The notes under the pieces are model-generated. The model ran no database searches. It saw only the letters and a program-made list of their open reading frames with translations, and was not told where the DNA came from. This document shows, in pieces, positions 34,901 through 42,735 of a stretch of 64,000 bases of DNA (its first letter is position 1; every line of letters starts with the position of its first letter). The stretch is taken from positions 2,108,001 to 2,172,000 of the forward strand of contig NZ_JABBGC010000001.1 of the NCBI RefSeq assembly GCF_012927205.1, read 5' to 3'. The position numbers and the translations under genes were made by a program. Origin of the DNA: Chitinophaga fulva. GTDB lineage: Bacteria > Bacteroidota > Bacteroidia > Chitinophagales > Chitinophagaceae.

Positions 34901-35139
34901 TGATGACTTCCTTCGCATTTATATTCGGCCTGTTGCCTTTAATGCTTGCTACTGGTGCCGGGGCCATCAGCAACCGGTCCATTGGTACGGCTGCCGTGGG
35001 GGGTATGCTTATCGGGACATTGGTTGGGATATTTATTATTCCGGTTTTATTTATCATTTTTCAATCCCTGCAGGAAAGGATTGGTGGTCATCCTTCAAAA
35101 AAAATCACCCGGGAGTTAAGCCCTGTTTCAATTGACTGA
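31981..35139 (+). CDS. RND-family multidrug efflux pump (AcrB/MexF-like, HAE1)
   Basis: A 1052-residue inner-membrane proton antiporter of normal length. It starts MLRKFIENPVLSTVISVIIVILGLL with ALPITQYPDIAPPTVEVTA, as in HAE1 pumps. The TM4 proton-relay pair is in SIGIVVDDAIVVVEAVHAK (about 401-408), and SGAGGAYGSLYVKLKPW marks a porter-domain segment. The second transmembrane bundle contains LIGLLAKNAILIVEFA. It starts one base after the adaptor stop, so the genes are coupled. The substrate is unknown. Confidence 0.95.
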   Translation: MLRKFIENPVLSTVISVIIVILGLLGLYALPITQYPDIAPPTVEVTATYQGANADAVMKSVIIPLEEQINGVEHMTYMTSRASNDGTAVITITFNQDANPDMAAVNVQNRVNKAISLMPAEVVKAGISTTKRLSSEIFSFLLYSEKKEYDQKFLENYLRINVLPKIKRINGVGDLYIYSGQEYSMRIWLKPDVMASYNLMPADIIAALTEQNIEAAPGKLGENSNQSFQYTLKYTGRLEKPEQFGDIVLRSVGNGQVLRLKDVAKIELGAASYSSTTTAQGYPAPYIAVNQTSGSNAHDIIKKCESILDDAAKELPKGLKFTVYTNANDFLNASMDKLVHTLIEAFVLVFIVVFIFLQDLRSTLIPAIAVPVAIIGTFFFLKLFGFTINLLTLFALVLSIGIVVDDAIVVVEAVHAKLDQGAHSAKKATVSAIHEISTAIISITLIMTAVFVPVTFITGSVGAFYKQFGLTLAVAIIISAINALTLSPALCALLLKAHTTSHRPEKNLLKRFSQSFNTAFSAMTARYSEALMFLARRKWLAIVAMGGFSMLCWYLVKTTPTGFVPNEDSGFIYGNIILPPAASQQRTEQIVYKMDSIARSMPEVGLTSLVSGRDLISGAGGAYGSLYVKLKPWDERTHKGQDINSIVGKLVAQTAGINEANIIFFTAPTLQGFGNSSGFEFQLQDKTGGDYQSFDNVIQKFMKALQERPEIMYATTPYNTNYPQFEVSVNVAKAKEAGVPVNSILQTLQGYLGGIYASDFNRFGKQYKVIIQADALHRTSAEALQGIFVRNGKNVMAPVSEFITLKKIYGPEFINRFNLFNSALVNGSPNPGYSSGDAIRAIQEVGATTLPSGYGYEFSGLSREEILSGKQTVLIFILSIVFIYFLLSAQYKSYILPLSVLLSLPVGLAGAFLFARLFGLDNNIFLQISLIMLIGLLAKNAILIVEFAVMHRRNGEGLIHSAVAGATTRLRPILMTSFAFIFGLLPLMLATGAGAISNRSIGTAAVGGMLIGTLVGIFIIPVLFIIFQSLQERIGGHPSKKITRELSPVSID

Positions 35140-35162
35140 GCGTATTTCAAAAAGAATAATAG

Positions 35163-36554
35163 ATGAAAGATATTTATAAATGGTGGGTTCTGCCCATAAT
35201 GACCGTTTTTTTGGTATCCTGCAAAATCACACAAAAATATCAGCGGCCGGACATGCAGGTGAATGGCCTATACCGGGATCGTTTAGATACTGACACAAGC
35301 AGCATCGGTGTTATGCCCTGGGACACTTTTTTTACTGATTCCCTGTTACGGCAATTAATTATAAAAGGAATTGATCAAAACCTGGATCTCAAAAAAGGTA
35401 TTGAGCGCATAAGAGCATCGAGGGCTGCTTTTATACAAAGCAAAGCAGCATTTTTACCTGATGTGGCTGGCAGCGCCGGTGTTTCCAGGTCACGTTTGTC
35501 TTACCCGAAAGGATTCGGCATCATTACCTCCACAACACAATATGACGTGGGGATAAATGCCAGCTGGGAGGCAGATATCTGGAATAAACTAGGTAGCGCA
35601 AAACGGACTGCCTTTGCTCAATTGCTGAAAGAGGAAGCTGCACGGAAAGTTGTGCAGACTCAAATTGTAGCTGACATTGCGGGGAATTATTATCTTCTGC
35701 TGGCATTGGACCAGCAATTGGACGTATTGGAAAAAACTGTGTTAAACCGAAAGGAAGATGCCCGTGCCATGAAAGTTCTGAGAGAATCGAATGTAGTGAA
35801 TGGTGCCGCCGTGGTACAGAGTGAAGCTAACCAGTATGCGGCAGAAGTGGAGGTGCCAAAACTGAAGCGGCAGATCAGAGCGGCTGAGAATGCAATAAAT
35901 GTATTGCTTGCAGATCCACCAGGTATAGTGAGAAGGAGTAGCCTGGCGGAACAACAGATAAATACTGCCTCTCTTCAGATCGGAGTACCGGCAATGCTCT
36001 TAAAAAACAGACCGGATGTGCAACAAGCTGAATATGCATTTCGGGCTGCTTTTGAAAATACTAATATCGCACGAACATATTTTTATCCTTCCTTCAATAT
36101 TACCGGAGCAATAGGTTTTTCAAGTTATAGTTTTAAGGAGTGGTTCTCTGCTGCCGGTTTTTTTGCCAATATTGCCGCTGGCCTTGCTCAGCCTATTTTG
36201 AACAAGGGACAGAACAAAGCCCGCCTGGAAATTGCAAGAAGCCGGCAACAGGAATCATTATTGAATTATCAGCAGTCGTTAATTATTGCCGGGCAGGAAG
36301 TTTCCGATGCCTTATATGATTACCATACCGCTGCAGATCAACAGATAATCCGCTATAAGCAATTAAAAGCATTGGAAAAATCAGTGGATTTCACAAAAAA
36401 GTTGTTGCGATATAGTACGACTACCAATTACACTGATGTGCTAACATCAGAACAAAACTTGCTCTCGGCACAGCTGGATAATATAAATGACAGGCTTTCA
36501 GAATGGCGGGCATTGATTAATCTGTATCGGGCATTGGGGGGCGGTTGGCAATGA
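35163..36554 (+). CDS. TolC-like outer membrane efflux factor (NodT/OprM type)
   Basis: A 463-residue lipoprotein (VFLVSC, Cys about 20). It has two OEP repeats of long helices: GIDQNLDLKKGIERIRASRA (about 76-95) and AAFENTNIARTYFYPSFNIT, with the typical NRPDVQQAEY segment (about 282). The end shows TTTNYTDVLTSEQNLLSAQ and the closing LYRALGGGW, common to this family. It completes the tripartite pump as third gene of the operon and is followed by a hairpin. Confidence 0.93.
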   Translation: MKDIYKWWVLPIMTVFLVSCKITQKYQRPDMQVNGLYRDRLDTDTSSIGVMPWDTFFTDSLLRQLIIKGIDQNLDLKKGIERIRASRAAFIQSKAAFLPDVAGSAGVSRSRLSYPKGFGIITSTTQYDVGINASWEADIWNKLGSAKRTAFAQLLKEEAARKVVQTQIVADIAGNYYLLLALDQQLDVLEKTVLNRKEDARAMKVLRESNVVNGAAVVQSEANQYAAEVEVPKLKRQIRAAENAINVLLADPPGIVRRSSLAEQQINTASLQIGVPAMLLKNRPDVQQAEYAFRAAFENTNIARTYFYPSFNITGAIGFSSYSFKEWFSAAGFFANIAAGLAQPILNKGQNKARLEIARSRQQESLLNYQQSLIIAGQEVSDALYDYHTAADQQIIRYKQLKALEKSVDFTKKLLRYSTTTNYTDVLTSEQNLLSAQLDNINDRLSEWRALINLYRALGGGWQ

Positions 36555-36599
36555 TGCAATAATAGTGATTGTTGTATTGCCGTTGTGCTGGTTGTTTGC

Positions 36600-36624
36600 G
36601 AAAGCCACTTTTTAAGTGGCTTTC
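36600..36624. terminator. Hairpin between RND operon and convergent gene
   Basis: An 11-bp perfect stem GAAAGCCACTT / AAGTGGCTTTC with a TTT loop. The following T tract is weak, so efficiency is uncertain. Confidence 0.6.
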
Positions 36625-36675
36625 GATATTTGGCAAAGAATCAGATGGCCCTGTTTCTTTAAATGAATCCGCCAT

Positions 36676-37509
36676 CTATAGAAGATCATGCAGTGATGCA
36701 TATGACAACAATTCCCCGTCAAAAAGGTCCTCTGTTTTATGCTGTTTAAGCGCTGCTGCTGAATCTCTGATCTTTGTCAGGGCAAGACTAAATAATAAAG
36801 GACCAAGGCTAACCCTTGCTACCCCGGCTGCCTGTAATCGTTGCAGATCTCTGATCGGTTCAATGAGGAGCACATTAATCGGCAGAGGGGACTTTTCAGC
36901 AATTTCCTCCACTTCTTCATATGTTTTTACAAGAATCGGGTATATACAGTCTGCTCCCGCATCCGCATATGCTTCAGCTCTTATTAAAACCTCTTCAACC
37001 GGGTTTTTTATATCCGGATTAAAATAAACATCTGTTCTGGCATTGATAAACAGGCGAACCCCCAGGTCATCAGCAACCTTCCGGATAGTAGCTATTTTTT
37101 CACATTGCTTTTTGATATGCAACAGGTCATGATGATTAACATTACTGTCTTCAATATTGATTCCCACAATTCCGGTTTCAATGAGTGCAGCTATATTTTC
37201 CTCCAGTTTATTGATCGAACCGGAAAACCCACGTTCTATATCCACTGTGACTGGAAGATAATCAGCTGCAGCTGTAATGTTACGCACCACTTCCAAAAGC
37301 CGGGGAAATGGTATATGCTCTCCATCCGGATAGCCGTTTGAAATCGCTGTGGCTATACTGGCTGTTCCAATTGCAGGAAAGTTCAGCTTCGTTATTAGCT
37401 TTGTACTGACGTGATCCCAGACATTAGGTAATAGTAGTAATTTGTCAGAATGGTGCAAAGCCCTAAATTGGTCAGCTTTCTGCGTCTGATCAGGTTTCGT
37501 GTTTGACAT
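36676..37509 (-). CDS. Isocitrate lyase / PEP mutase family protein
   Basis: A 277-residue TIM-barrel enzyme. The family pattern includes LLLPNVWDHVSTKLI (about 24-38), IGTASIATAISNGYPDG (about 47-63), LPVTVDIERGFSG (about 84-96) with the metal-binding Asp, GIVGINIEDS (about 112-121) and FINARTDVYF (about 154-163). The catalytic cysteine motif KKCGH of true isocitrate lyases is not seen, which fits the small PEP-mutase-like group that cleaves or rearranges C-C or C-P bonds. The exact substrate is unknown. It is monocistronic, on the minus strand. Confidence 0.82.
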   Translation of the reverse strand: MSNTKPDQTQKADQFRALHHSDKLLLLPNVWDHVSTKLITKLNFPAIGTASIATAISNGYPDGEHIPFPRLLEVVRNITAAADYLPVTVDIERGFSGSINKLEENIAALIETGIVGINIEDSNVNHHDLLHIKKQCEKIATIRKVADDLGVRLFINARTDVYFNPDIKNPVEEVLIRAEAYADAGADCIYPILVKTYEEVEEIAEKSPLPINVLLIEPIRDLQRLQAAGVARVSLGPLLFSLALTKIRDSAAALKQHKTEDLFDGELLSYASLHDLL

Positions 37510-37949
37510 ATATTTATTGCAATTTTAAATCGGGAGTCAGTTGGTTCGAGTTCACCCAATAAAATTATTGATATAATGCAGCGTTTTTAGGAGCCAGATT
37601 TAATATTCATCGTAGTCCAGGCGGAAGTTATAGATCAAGTCGAAAAGTTGGGAGATGGAGTAACAACACATTGCCTGTCGACAGCAATGAGAAAGGAGTG
37701 TTTCCCTGGATATATGGCTATGGTACATACAGCATGCCTATAGTAACCCAGGGGTAAAGGTGGACTTGATGCGGGGGTGTTCTTTGGAGGTATAGCCTTA
37801 ATGAAATATAACAGGCAGGATGGAGACGATGCAGGACATGCATGCAAAGGCAGACCACAGGTTAAGCCTGCGGGCAGTAGGTGGGAGTATGTAGTTCAAA
37901 GGGAGTTATGTTTGTTCATCAGTATACAGTTGCCAGGCAGGAAAACGGC
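37510..37949. other. Intergenic region, no supported gene
   Basis: 440 bases with several short frames and no conserved-looking protein. A T-arm-like string (GGTTCGAGTTCACCC at about 37533) occurs without the rest of a tRNA. Stops are frequent in all frames. It may be a decayed segment; nothing can be assigned. Confidence 0.4.
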
Positions 37950-38717
37950 TTATTCCCGTTGAATGACAGGGAGCAGGAGTTGCACTGATGCAGCGGCCGG
38001 TATTTTCTCTGACAGCAGTTTTAACCGGGGGCGTTCTGGACAGATCTGTTTGTGCAGGAGCTCCGGCAGGGGCGGCGGCGGCTCTGCTGCAATAATATCA
38101 GCGGCGAAGTATTTCGTGTTGCAGGAAGGAACATGGTCCTGTACACCTCTTACCTGTAGAACAACTATCAATGTTCCTTTACCCGGTACATCCACATTAC
38201 ATGCTGCTCCTTTAAAATCTTCCCCGGTTTTTACTATGAGCACAGCGCTTTCTGTACCTACTACCTGGTGTGTAGCGAAATGGATACGGGCGGCGATCAC
38301 CTTTATTTCCAGGCCGTTGATGCCTTTGTATGCAGGTAATGCCTGTGGCGAAATGTACAGGATACCATCATGGGAAAGTTTGGGTGCATGGATGAGAAAC
38401 CTGTCTGTTCCCGTATGCCGGTTGAACCTGAAGCCGGTAATGCTCCTGATGTTATTACCGGTGGCGGGAATGAGTGCGCTGGTCAGCCTGTTGATATGCC
38501 CGCTATCGCAACCAGCATCCAGCTCGCCCAAAAAAGCACTGCGGATGAGCGCTCCTTTTTTGCTGGCTATGCCAAATCGTTGAGCGGCCCTGCGGGTAGC
38601 TGCCGTCTGCCGGACGTATGAAGGCATGCTTCGCAGGAAGTGTTTGCCATTACGCCTGTAACCGATCAGGTTGCCGAGCCTGCCGGTGAAGGTGATGATA
38701 GAAATCTGTTTTGCCAT
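37950..38717 (-). CDS. Conserved-looking basic protein of unknown function
   Basis: A 255-residue protein without signal peptide. The first 60 residues are strongly basic (GRLGNLIGYRRNGKHFLRSM, then RQTAATRRAAQRFGIASKKG), suggesting nucleic-acid or phosphate binding. The middle (about 85-205) is beta-rich (DGILYISPQALPAYKG, AVLIVKTGEDFKGAACNVDV), and the end is proline-rich. I recall similar N-termini in unannotated Bacteroidota proteins but cannot name a family. The gene is alone, downstream of a 387-base spacer. Confidence 0.6.
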   Translation of the reverse strand: MAKQISIITFTGRLGNLIGYRRNGKHFLRSMPSYVRQTAATRRAAQRFGIASKKGALIRSAFLGELDAGCDSGHINRLTSALIPATGNNIRSITGFRFNRHTGTDRFLIHAPKLSHDGILYISPQALPAYKGINGLEIKVIAARIHFATHQVVGTESAVLIVKTGEDFKGAACNVDVPGKGTLIVVLQVRGVQDHVPSCNTKYFAADIIAAEPPPPLPELLHKQICPERPRLKLLSEKIPAAASVQLLLPVIQRE

Positions 38718-39104
38718 AACGAATGATACTGATGATAGCTAAAGATAGCATTATCAGCAAAAGCTATTTGATGGCTGCACTGAAGATTATCCAATAGCAA
38801 GGCCCGGATGGAGGGGAAATATTCAGGCGGTGTGTATCAGGCATTAGATATTCGTTAAAGCCGGGAGAACCAGGTTTAGAAAATTTTGAAAATACACAAC
38901 AAGAAAACAGGTACACCGTTTTTCGGTCCCAACTTTTCAACTTGATCCTTTTATTTTTGAGCTAATTACTAATAGCTATGCTGGGAAGGCTAGAATAGGA
39001 TTAAATTAATAGATTAATATTAATATGCTAACTATTTATATGTATAAGTATTTGAAAAATTGTTGTGTTTAATAGTAAATCAATTTTCACTATTTTTACA
39101 TCAA
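38718..39104. other. AT-rich intergenic region
   Basis: 387 bases, becoming very AT-rich from about 38880. No gene, promoter match or repeat is convincing. The composition change marks the edge of the segment holding the decayed kinase-like gene. Confidence 0.4.
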
Positions 39105-39607
39105 ATGAGTAATAATGATACCCGAAGCAAACTTGAAAATATCATTAATGGAACTATCCTTGAGGGGGAAGCAGATAATTGCACAGCAATCAGAAATCTC
39201 TTATGCACAAGCTTTAAAACAAGTACAACGGTTAAAAGAGATTTCGAAAGTAAATCAATCATTAAAAAAGAGCAGGCCGAATTCTTAAAACGGTATGGCA
39301 GTAAAAATAATTTATGGGTAACTGATTTACCTGATGAGACTACCTTCTTAGCAAAAGGTGGTGAGGCCAGTATATATTTCAATGGTGCTAATAATAGTGT
39401 TATTAAGTTAAATGATGCTATTTATTACGCGACATGGCTCGAATTTTTTAATAGCCTTGTTATCCATAACCTGCTTTTTGCCGATACTGCTTATACTTTT
39501 CTCGGCTTTTGATTTTAGAAGATATTCATGATGAAAATGTGATTGTAAATTCCAATACACTATTTTTTATCGACACTGTATTTTATACTGCATTCCAGAA
39601 TAAGTAG
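39105..39607 (+). pseudogene. Decayed polyvalent-protein kinase-like gene (internal deletion plus frameshift)
   Basis: The ATG at 39105 opens a frame with FLAKGGEASIYFNGANNSVI, then KLNDAIYYATWLEFFNSLVI and HNLLFADTAYTFLGF, which stops at 39510-39512. Directly after, in another frame (39512-39607), comes ILEDIHDENVIVNSNTLFFI followed by DTVFY. In related kinase-like proteins of mobile elements, these N-lobe and C-lobe pieces are separated by roughly a hundred residues. The middle has been lost and the frame broken. The gene is AT-rich and lies about 120 bases from tRNA-Asp, in keeping with a remnant of an integrated element. Confidence 0.7.
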
Positions 39608-39684
39608 CTCCTAAATAATAATAAATTTCTCAGCGTATCAGCAATTAATTATACTGAGGGGAAAGTCTGTATAACGAACAAAAT

Positions 39685-39718
39685 AAAGCCTTCAAATCTA
39701 CAGACTTGAAGGCTTTTT
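39685..39718. terminator. Terminator between kinase remnant and tRNA-Asp
   Basis: An 11-bp stem AAAGCCTTCAA / TTGAAGGCTTT with a 10-base loop and T residues on both strands. It can end the tRNA-Asp transcript on the minus strand and any plus-strand transcript from the remnant. Confidence 0.7.
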
Positions 39719-39728
39719 AAATTTTTTG

Positions 39729-39802
39729 CGGACTGGACGGGACTCGAACCCGCGACCTCCGCCGTGACAGGGCGGCATTCTAACCGACTGAACTACCAAT
39801 CC
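39729..39802 (-). tRNA. tRNA-Asp (anticodon GTC)
   Basis: A 74-base cloverleaf on the minus strand. The acceptor strands GGATTGG and CCAGTCC pair with one G-U. The D-arm region is TAGTTCAGTCGGTTAGAAT, the anticodon stem-loop is CCGCCCTGTCACGGCGG with GTC in the loop, and the T-arm is CGCGGGTTCGAGTCCCGT. CCA is not encoded. Confidence 0.95.
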
Positions 39803-39913
39803 TCGCTGTGGTTCTGCTTTTCAGCCAAACCGTTGGCCCCGTTTGGGGTTGCAAATATAGAAATATTTATCTGAATCAGCCAAATAATTATACAATTTTA
39901 TTTAAATAAATAT

Positions 39914-40603
39914 TTAAACGCTTTCTGGTGGCTTGTTTGATCCTGATTTGTAATCCAATAATGCCAGCCGCGCATAGTGATCAGCCAGCCGGGTGGTTTC
40001 CGGCAGACGGTATTGGGTGGCCATTTTCAGGACGATATCGGTAGCGGTGTCCAGACTGATCTTATGACCCACGGAAACAAATACGGGGTTAATACCGTCC
40101 CGGGTACGCAGGGCATGGCCGATCAGTGCTTGGTCATCTTCCGCTATCAGCGGGGCTACGCTGCCGCGTGCTTCGTCCAGGTTTTGATACTGGCCACACA
40201 GGCGTGTTTTACCGCAACCTATCACCGGCTTGTTGAGCGTTACCCCGAAATGGCAAGCCAGGCCGAAGCGACGCTGATGTGCCAGTCCCTGGCCATCGCA
40301 GATGATGAGGTCGGGCTCCACCTCCAGCTGCCGATAGGCTTCCAGCAGTGGTGGCATCTCCCGGAAAGAAAAAAGCCCGGGGATATAAGGAAAGGTCACT
40401 TCCATACAGTGAGAGGCAACGGCCAATACAGACAGGGTGTTGTAATCCAGTACCACCACGCTGCCGGCAATAAGGTTGGTGGACTTGTCGTACTCTACAT
40501 CAGTACCGGCAATAGTCCGGATAGGGTGGGGCAGCACATCAGTAGTGATGACCTGCGCCCTCAGCTGTTCCTGAAGGATAATGGCATCGGCGGGTGTGAT
40601 CAT
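39914..40603 (-). CDS. nfi: Endonuclease V
   Basis: A 229-residue DNA repair nuclease that cuts near deoxyinosine. Conserved features are AGTDVEYD (catalytic Asp about 35), a PYIPGLFSFRE segment (about 72-82), LIICDGQGLAHQRRFGLACH (about 98-117, catalytic Asp) and GCGKTRLCG (about 129). Length and order match bacterial Nfi. It lies next to the tRNA gene, transcribed in the same direction but beyond a spacer of more than 100 bases. Confidence 0.92.
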   Translation of the reverse strand: MITPADAIILQEQLRAQVITTDVLPHPIRTIAGTDVEYDKSTNLIAGSVVVLDYNTLSVLAVASHCMEVTFPYIPGLFSFREMPPLLEAYRQLEVEPDLIICDGQGLAHQRRFGLACHFGVTLNKPVIGCGKTRLCGQYQNLDEARGSVAPLIAEDDQALIGHALRTRDGINPVFVSVGHKISLDTATDIVLKMATQYRLPETTRLADHYARLALLDYKSGSNKPPESV

Positions 40604-40639
40604 GTACAGCTCAGTTTTAGCTGCAATATTAACTATTTG

Positions 40640-40647
40640 TATATTTG
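40640..40647 (+). promoter_or_regulatory. -7 element before the UBP zinc-finger gene
   Basis: TATATTTG matches TAnnTTTG, 55 bases before the ATG at 40703, in the divergent gap with endonuclease V. No matching TTG is found at -33. Confidence 0.45.
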
Positions 40648-40702
40648 ATTACCATATCGTGTCACCAGGACATATTTTTCTACCAGTATAAATGATCTCA
40701 TT

Positions 40703-40966
40703 ATGACACTCTGTTCTCATCTGAAAGCCATCACCGACATTAAAACTGCTAAGGACTACGTTTGTGAAGAATGCATCAAACATGATGGTACCTGGGTACA
40801 TCTGCGTACCTGCCAAACTTGCGGCGCCACCCTCTGCTGCGATGACTCCCCCGCCAGGCATATGACACAGCATTTTCACCTGACAGATCATCCGGTCATC
40901 TCTTCGGCTGAACCGGGAGAACAATGGCTCTGGTGTTATAAAGACGGAGTTTTTGCTGAATACTGA
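40703..40966 (+). CDS. UBP-type zinc-finger protein
   Basis: An 87-residue protein formed almost entirely of a ZnF-UBP fold. It has CSHL at the start, YVCEECIKHDGTWVHLRTC, QTCGATLCCDD, RHMTQHFHLTDHPV and a closing WLWCYKD. The Cys and His needed for zinc are present. In eukaryotes the fold binds ubiquitin tails; bacterial stand-alone copies have no assigned role. Confidence 0.85.
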   Translation: MTLCSHLKAITDIKTAKDYVCEECIKHDGTWVHLRTCQTCGATLCCDDSPARHMTQHFHLTDHPVISSAEPGEQWLWCYKDGVFAEY

Positions 40967-41048
40967 AGAAAATTTTATTAATATTGACGGATACAAATTC
41001 CACCGGATGAACAATGATGATCCACGATACGATAGCCGCGGCGTAACC

Positions 41049-41076
41049 TTGTGTTAATAATAGCATGTTAATTTTG
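41049..41076 (+). promoter_or_regulatory. Possible promoter of locus 3 sigma gene
   Basis: TTG at 41049-41051 and TAATTTTG at 41069-41076, spacing 17, slightly short. The ATG at 41085 would leave an almost leaderless transcript. Confidence 0.4.
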
Positions 41077-41084
41077 TCTCCGTC

Positions 41085-41666
41085 ATGGACAATACAACCA
41101 ATCTGATTTCACCAAAACTGTTGCAACGCCTCTGTCACGGGGAGGAGGAAGCATTGCGCTCCCTGCTCGATCTGCTCGGGCCGAAAGTGCTCGCGTACTG
41201 TAAAAAGAAGGTGGGCAATGAGGAAGATGCGGAAGAACTGTTGCTGGACATCTTTCTGAAACTGTGGCATTTCCGGGATAAAATAGACCAGACGGCCGAT
41301 GTGCAGGTATTGCTCTTCACCATTGCACGTAATCATATTCTGAATTTCATCCGTAACAAAGCCACACGCCAACTAGCCACCATAGAGCCTGCGGAAGCTT
41401 TGCCGCAACAGGAAGACCATATCCGCCAACGGATAGATTATAACGAGCTGTTCAATCAATACCAACAGGTATTGGAAAAACTGGGTGAAAAACAGCGTGC
41501 CGTTTTCCGTATGAGCCGTGAAGAAGGCCTCTCTCACCGCGAAATCGCGGATAAACTGGGCATCTCCATACGCACGGTGGAAGCCCATATCCACAGTAGC
41601 CTGAAAACAATCCGCACAGAACTAAAAGATGCCTATATATTAATCGTGTTACTGTTAATCCAATAA
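41085..41666 (+). CDS. ECF-type sigma factor (locus 3)
   Basis: A 193-residue FecI-like factor. Region 2: EEDAEELLLDIFLKLWHFRD (about 46-65). Region 4: GEKQRAVFRMSREEGLSHRE then IADKLGISIRTVEAHIHSSL (about 138-177). The C-terminus is hydrophobic (DAYILIVLLLIQ). It is followed after 66 bases by its FecR partner, then by SusC and SusD. Confidence 0.92.
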   Translation: MDNTTNLISPKLLQRLCHGEEEALRSLLDLLGPKVLAYCKKKVGNEEDAEELLLDIFLKLWHFRDKIDQTADVQVLLFTIARNHILNFIRNKATRQLATIEPAEALPQQEDHIRQRIDYNELFNQYQQVLEKLGEKQRAVFRMSREEGLSHREIADKLGISIRTVEAHIHSSLKTIRTELKDAYILIVLLLIQ

Positions 41667-41732
41667 ATTTATTTCACTCCACTAAGTAGTCCCTTCTTTT
41701 TTCGTGTATATAAGGGAAAGAGCCAGTTAAAT

Positions 41733-42686
41733 ATGACGAAGTACGATGCCTCGGACATGCAGGAACTGATCCGGAAAATACAGGAACATACCGCTACTGC
41801 GGAAGAACTGCGGCGTTTCCTGCACATGACGGAACAACCGGCATTAGACGACCTGCTGCCTTATGCGGAATGGCAGCAAAGTCAGGAGGAGGCATTGCCA
41901 TCCGGACTGAAAGAGAAAGTGATGCAGGCAATACCTGTCAACAGGCTACGCCCGCTGAAACACTATCTCCGTAAGTCATTGCCCTATGCTGCTGCCATAG
42001 CCCTGTTGCTGGCATTGCACCAGCTGCTGCCCCGCATAGGGCACCGCCAGCCTGCACTGCTGACAGCTACTACGAAGGATGGCGAAATAAAACGTATAAC
42101 CCTGCCCGATAGTACGACCGTGGTGCTCAACGCCCGTTCTGCTATCCGGTATGCGTCATCGCCGGATGCCATCCGGGAAGTGTTCCTGGAAGGTGAAGCG
42201 TATTTCGATGTACGGCAAAACGAAATCAAGCCTTTTGTGGTACGCTCCGGCGCACTCAGTACCCGCGTGCTGGGCACGTCCTTCAATATCCGGGCATATC
42301 CCGGCGAAACGCAACAGCTGGGCGTGGTGTCAGGTAAAATACAGGTGTCATCCCCGGAAGGCAAATCACTGATCATGGTAAAAGGCGACCAGGTAACCTA
42401 TGATGCTACTGCCACCTTTGTCAGTATCGCCACTGATCCGCAACAGATGAGCAATTGGCAGAAAGGCATCATCGATATGAACAACCTGACGCTGCAACAG
42501 GTGGCTGCTATTCTGGAAAGATGGTATAGCGTTAAAATTATCCTGTTGTCGCCCGGCATCGGCCAGCATGTACTGTCCGGCACACAAACCAATACTTCGT
42601 TAACGGCTACACTGGAATCCATCTGTTTTGTATACAACCTCCAATACCAACAAGAGGGACAAGTCATAAAAATCCGTGAAAAATAA
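41733..42686 (+). CDS. FecR-family anti-sigma factor (locus 3)
   Basis: A 317-residue single-pass regulator. Cytoplasmic N-terminus about 1-80. The membrane helix is YAAAIALLLALHQLL (about 86-100). The periplasmic FecR part contains IKRITLPDSTTVVLNARSAI (about 119-138) and FVVRSGALSTRVLGTSFNIR (about 168-187), and a DUF4974-like end shows LTLQQVAAILERWYSVKI. Unlike the locus 1 FecR, the linker before the helix is short and unexpanded. Confidence 0.92.
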   Translation: MTKYDASDMQELIRKIQEHTATAEELRRFLHMTEQPALDDLLPYAEWQQSQEEALPSGLKEKVMQAIPVNRLRPLKHYLRKSLPYAAAIALLLALHQLLPRIGHRQPALLTATTKDGEIKRITLPDSTTVVLNARSAIRYASSPDAIREVFLEGEAYFDVRQNEIKPFVVRSGALSTRVLGTSFNIRAYPGETQQLGVVSGKIQVSSPEGKSLIMVKGDQVTYDATATFVSIATDPQQMSNWQKGIIDMNNLTLQQVAAILERWYSVKIILLSPGIGQHVLSGTQTNTSLTATLESICFVYNLQYQQEGQVIKIREK

Positions 42687-42735
42687 TAACCGGACCATAC
42701 TGTCACTCCTATACGACGCTTACAAAATTTAAGGT

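Noticed and set aside
36600..36624. Hairpin considered as an operator
   Set aside because: It lies at the 3' ends of two convergent genes with no promoter nearby, so a terminator role is more likely.
37530..37550. T-arm-like string of a tRNA (possible attachment-site remnant)
   Set aside because: The stem does not pair properly, no other tRNA arms are present, and it shares no extended identity with the tRNA-Asp in this window.
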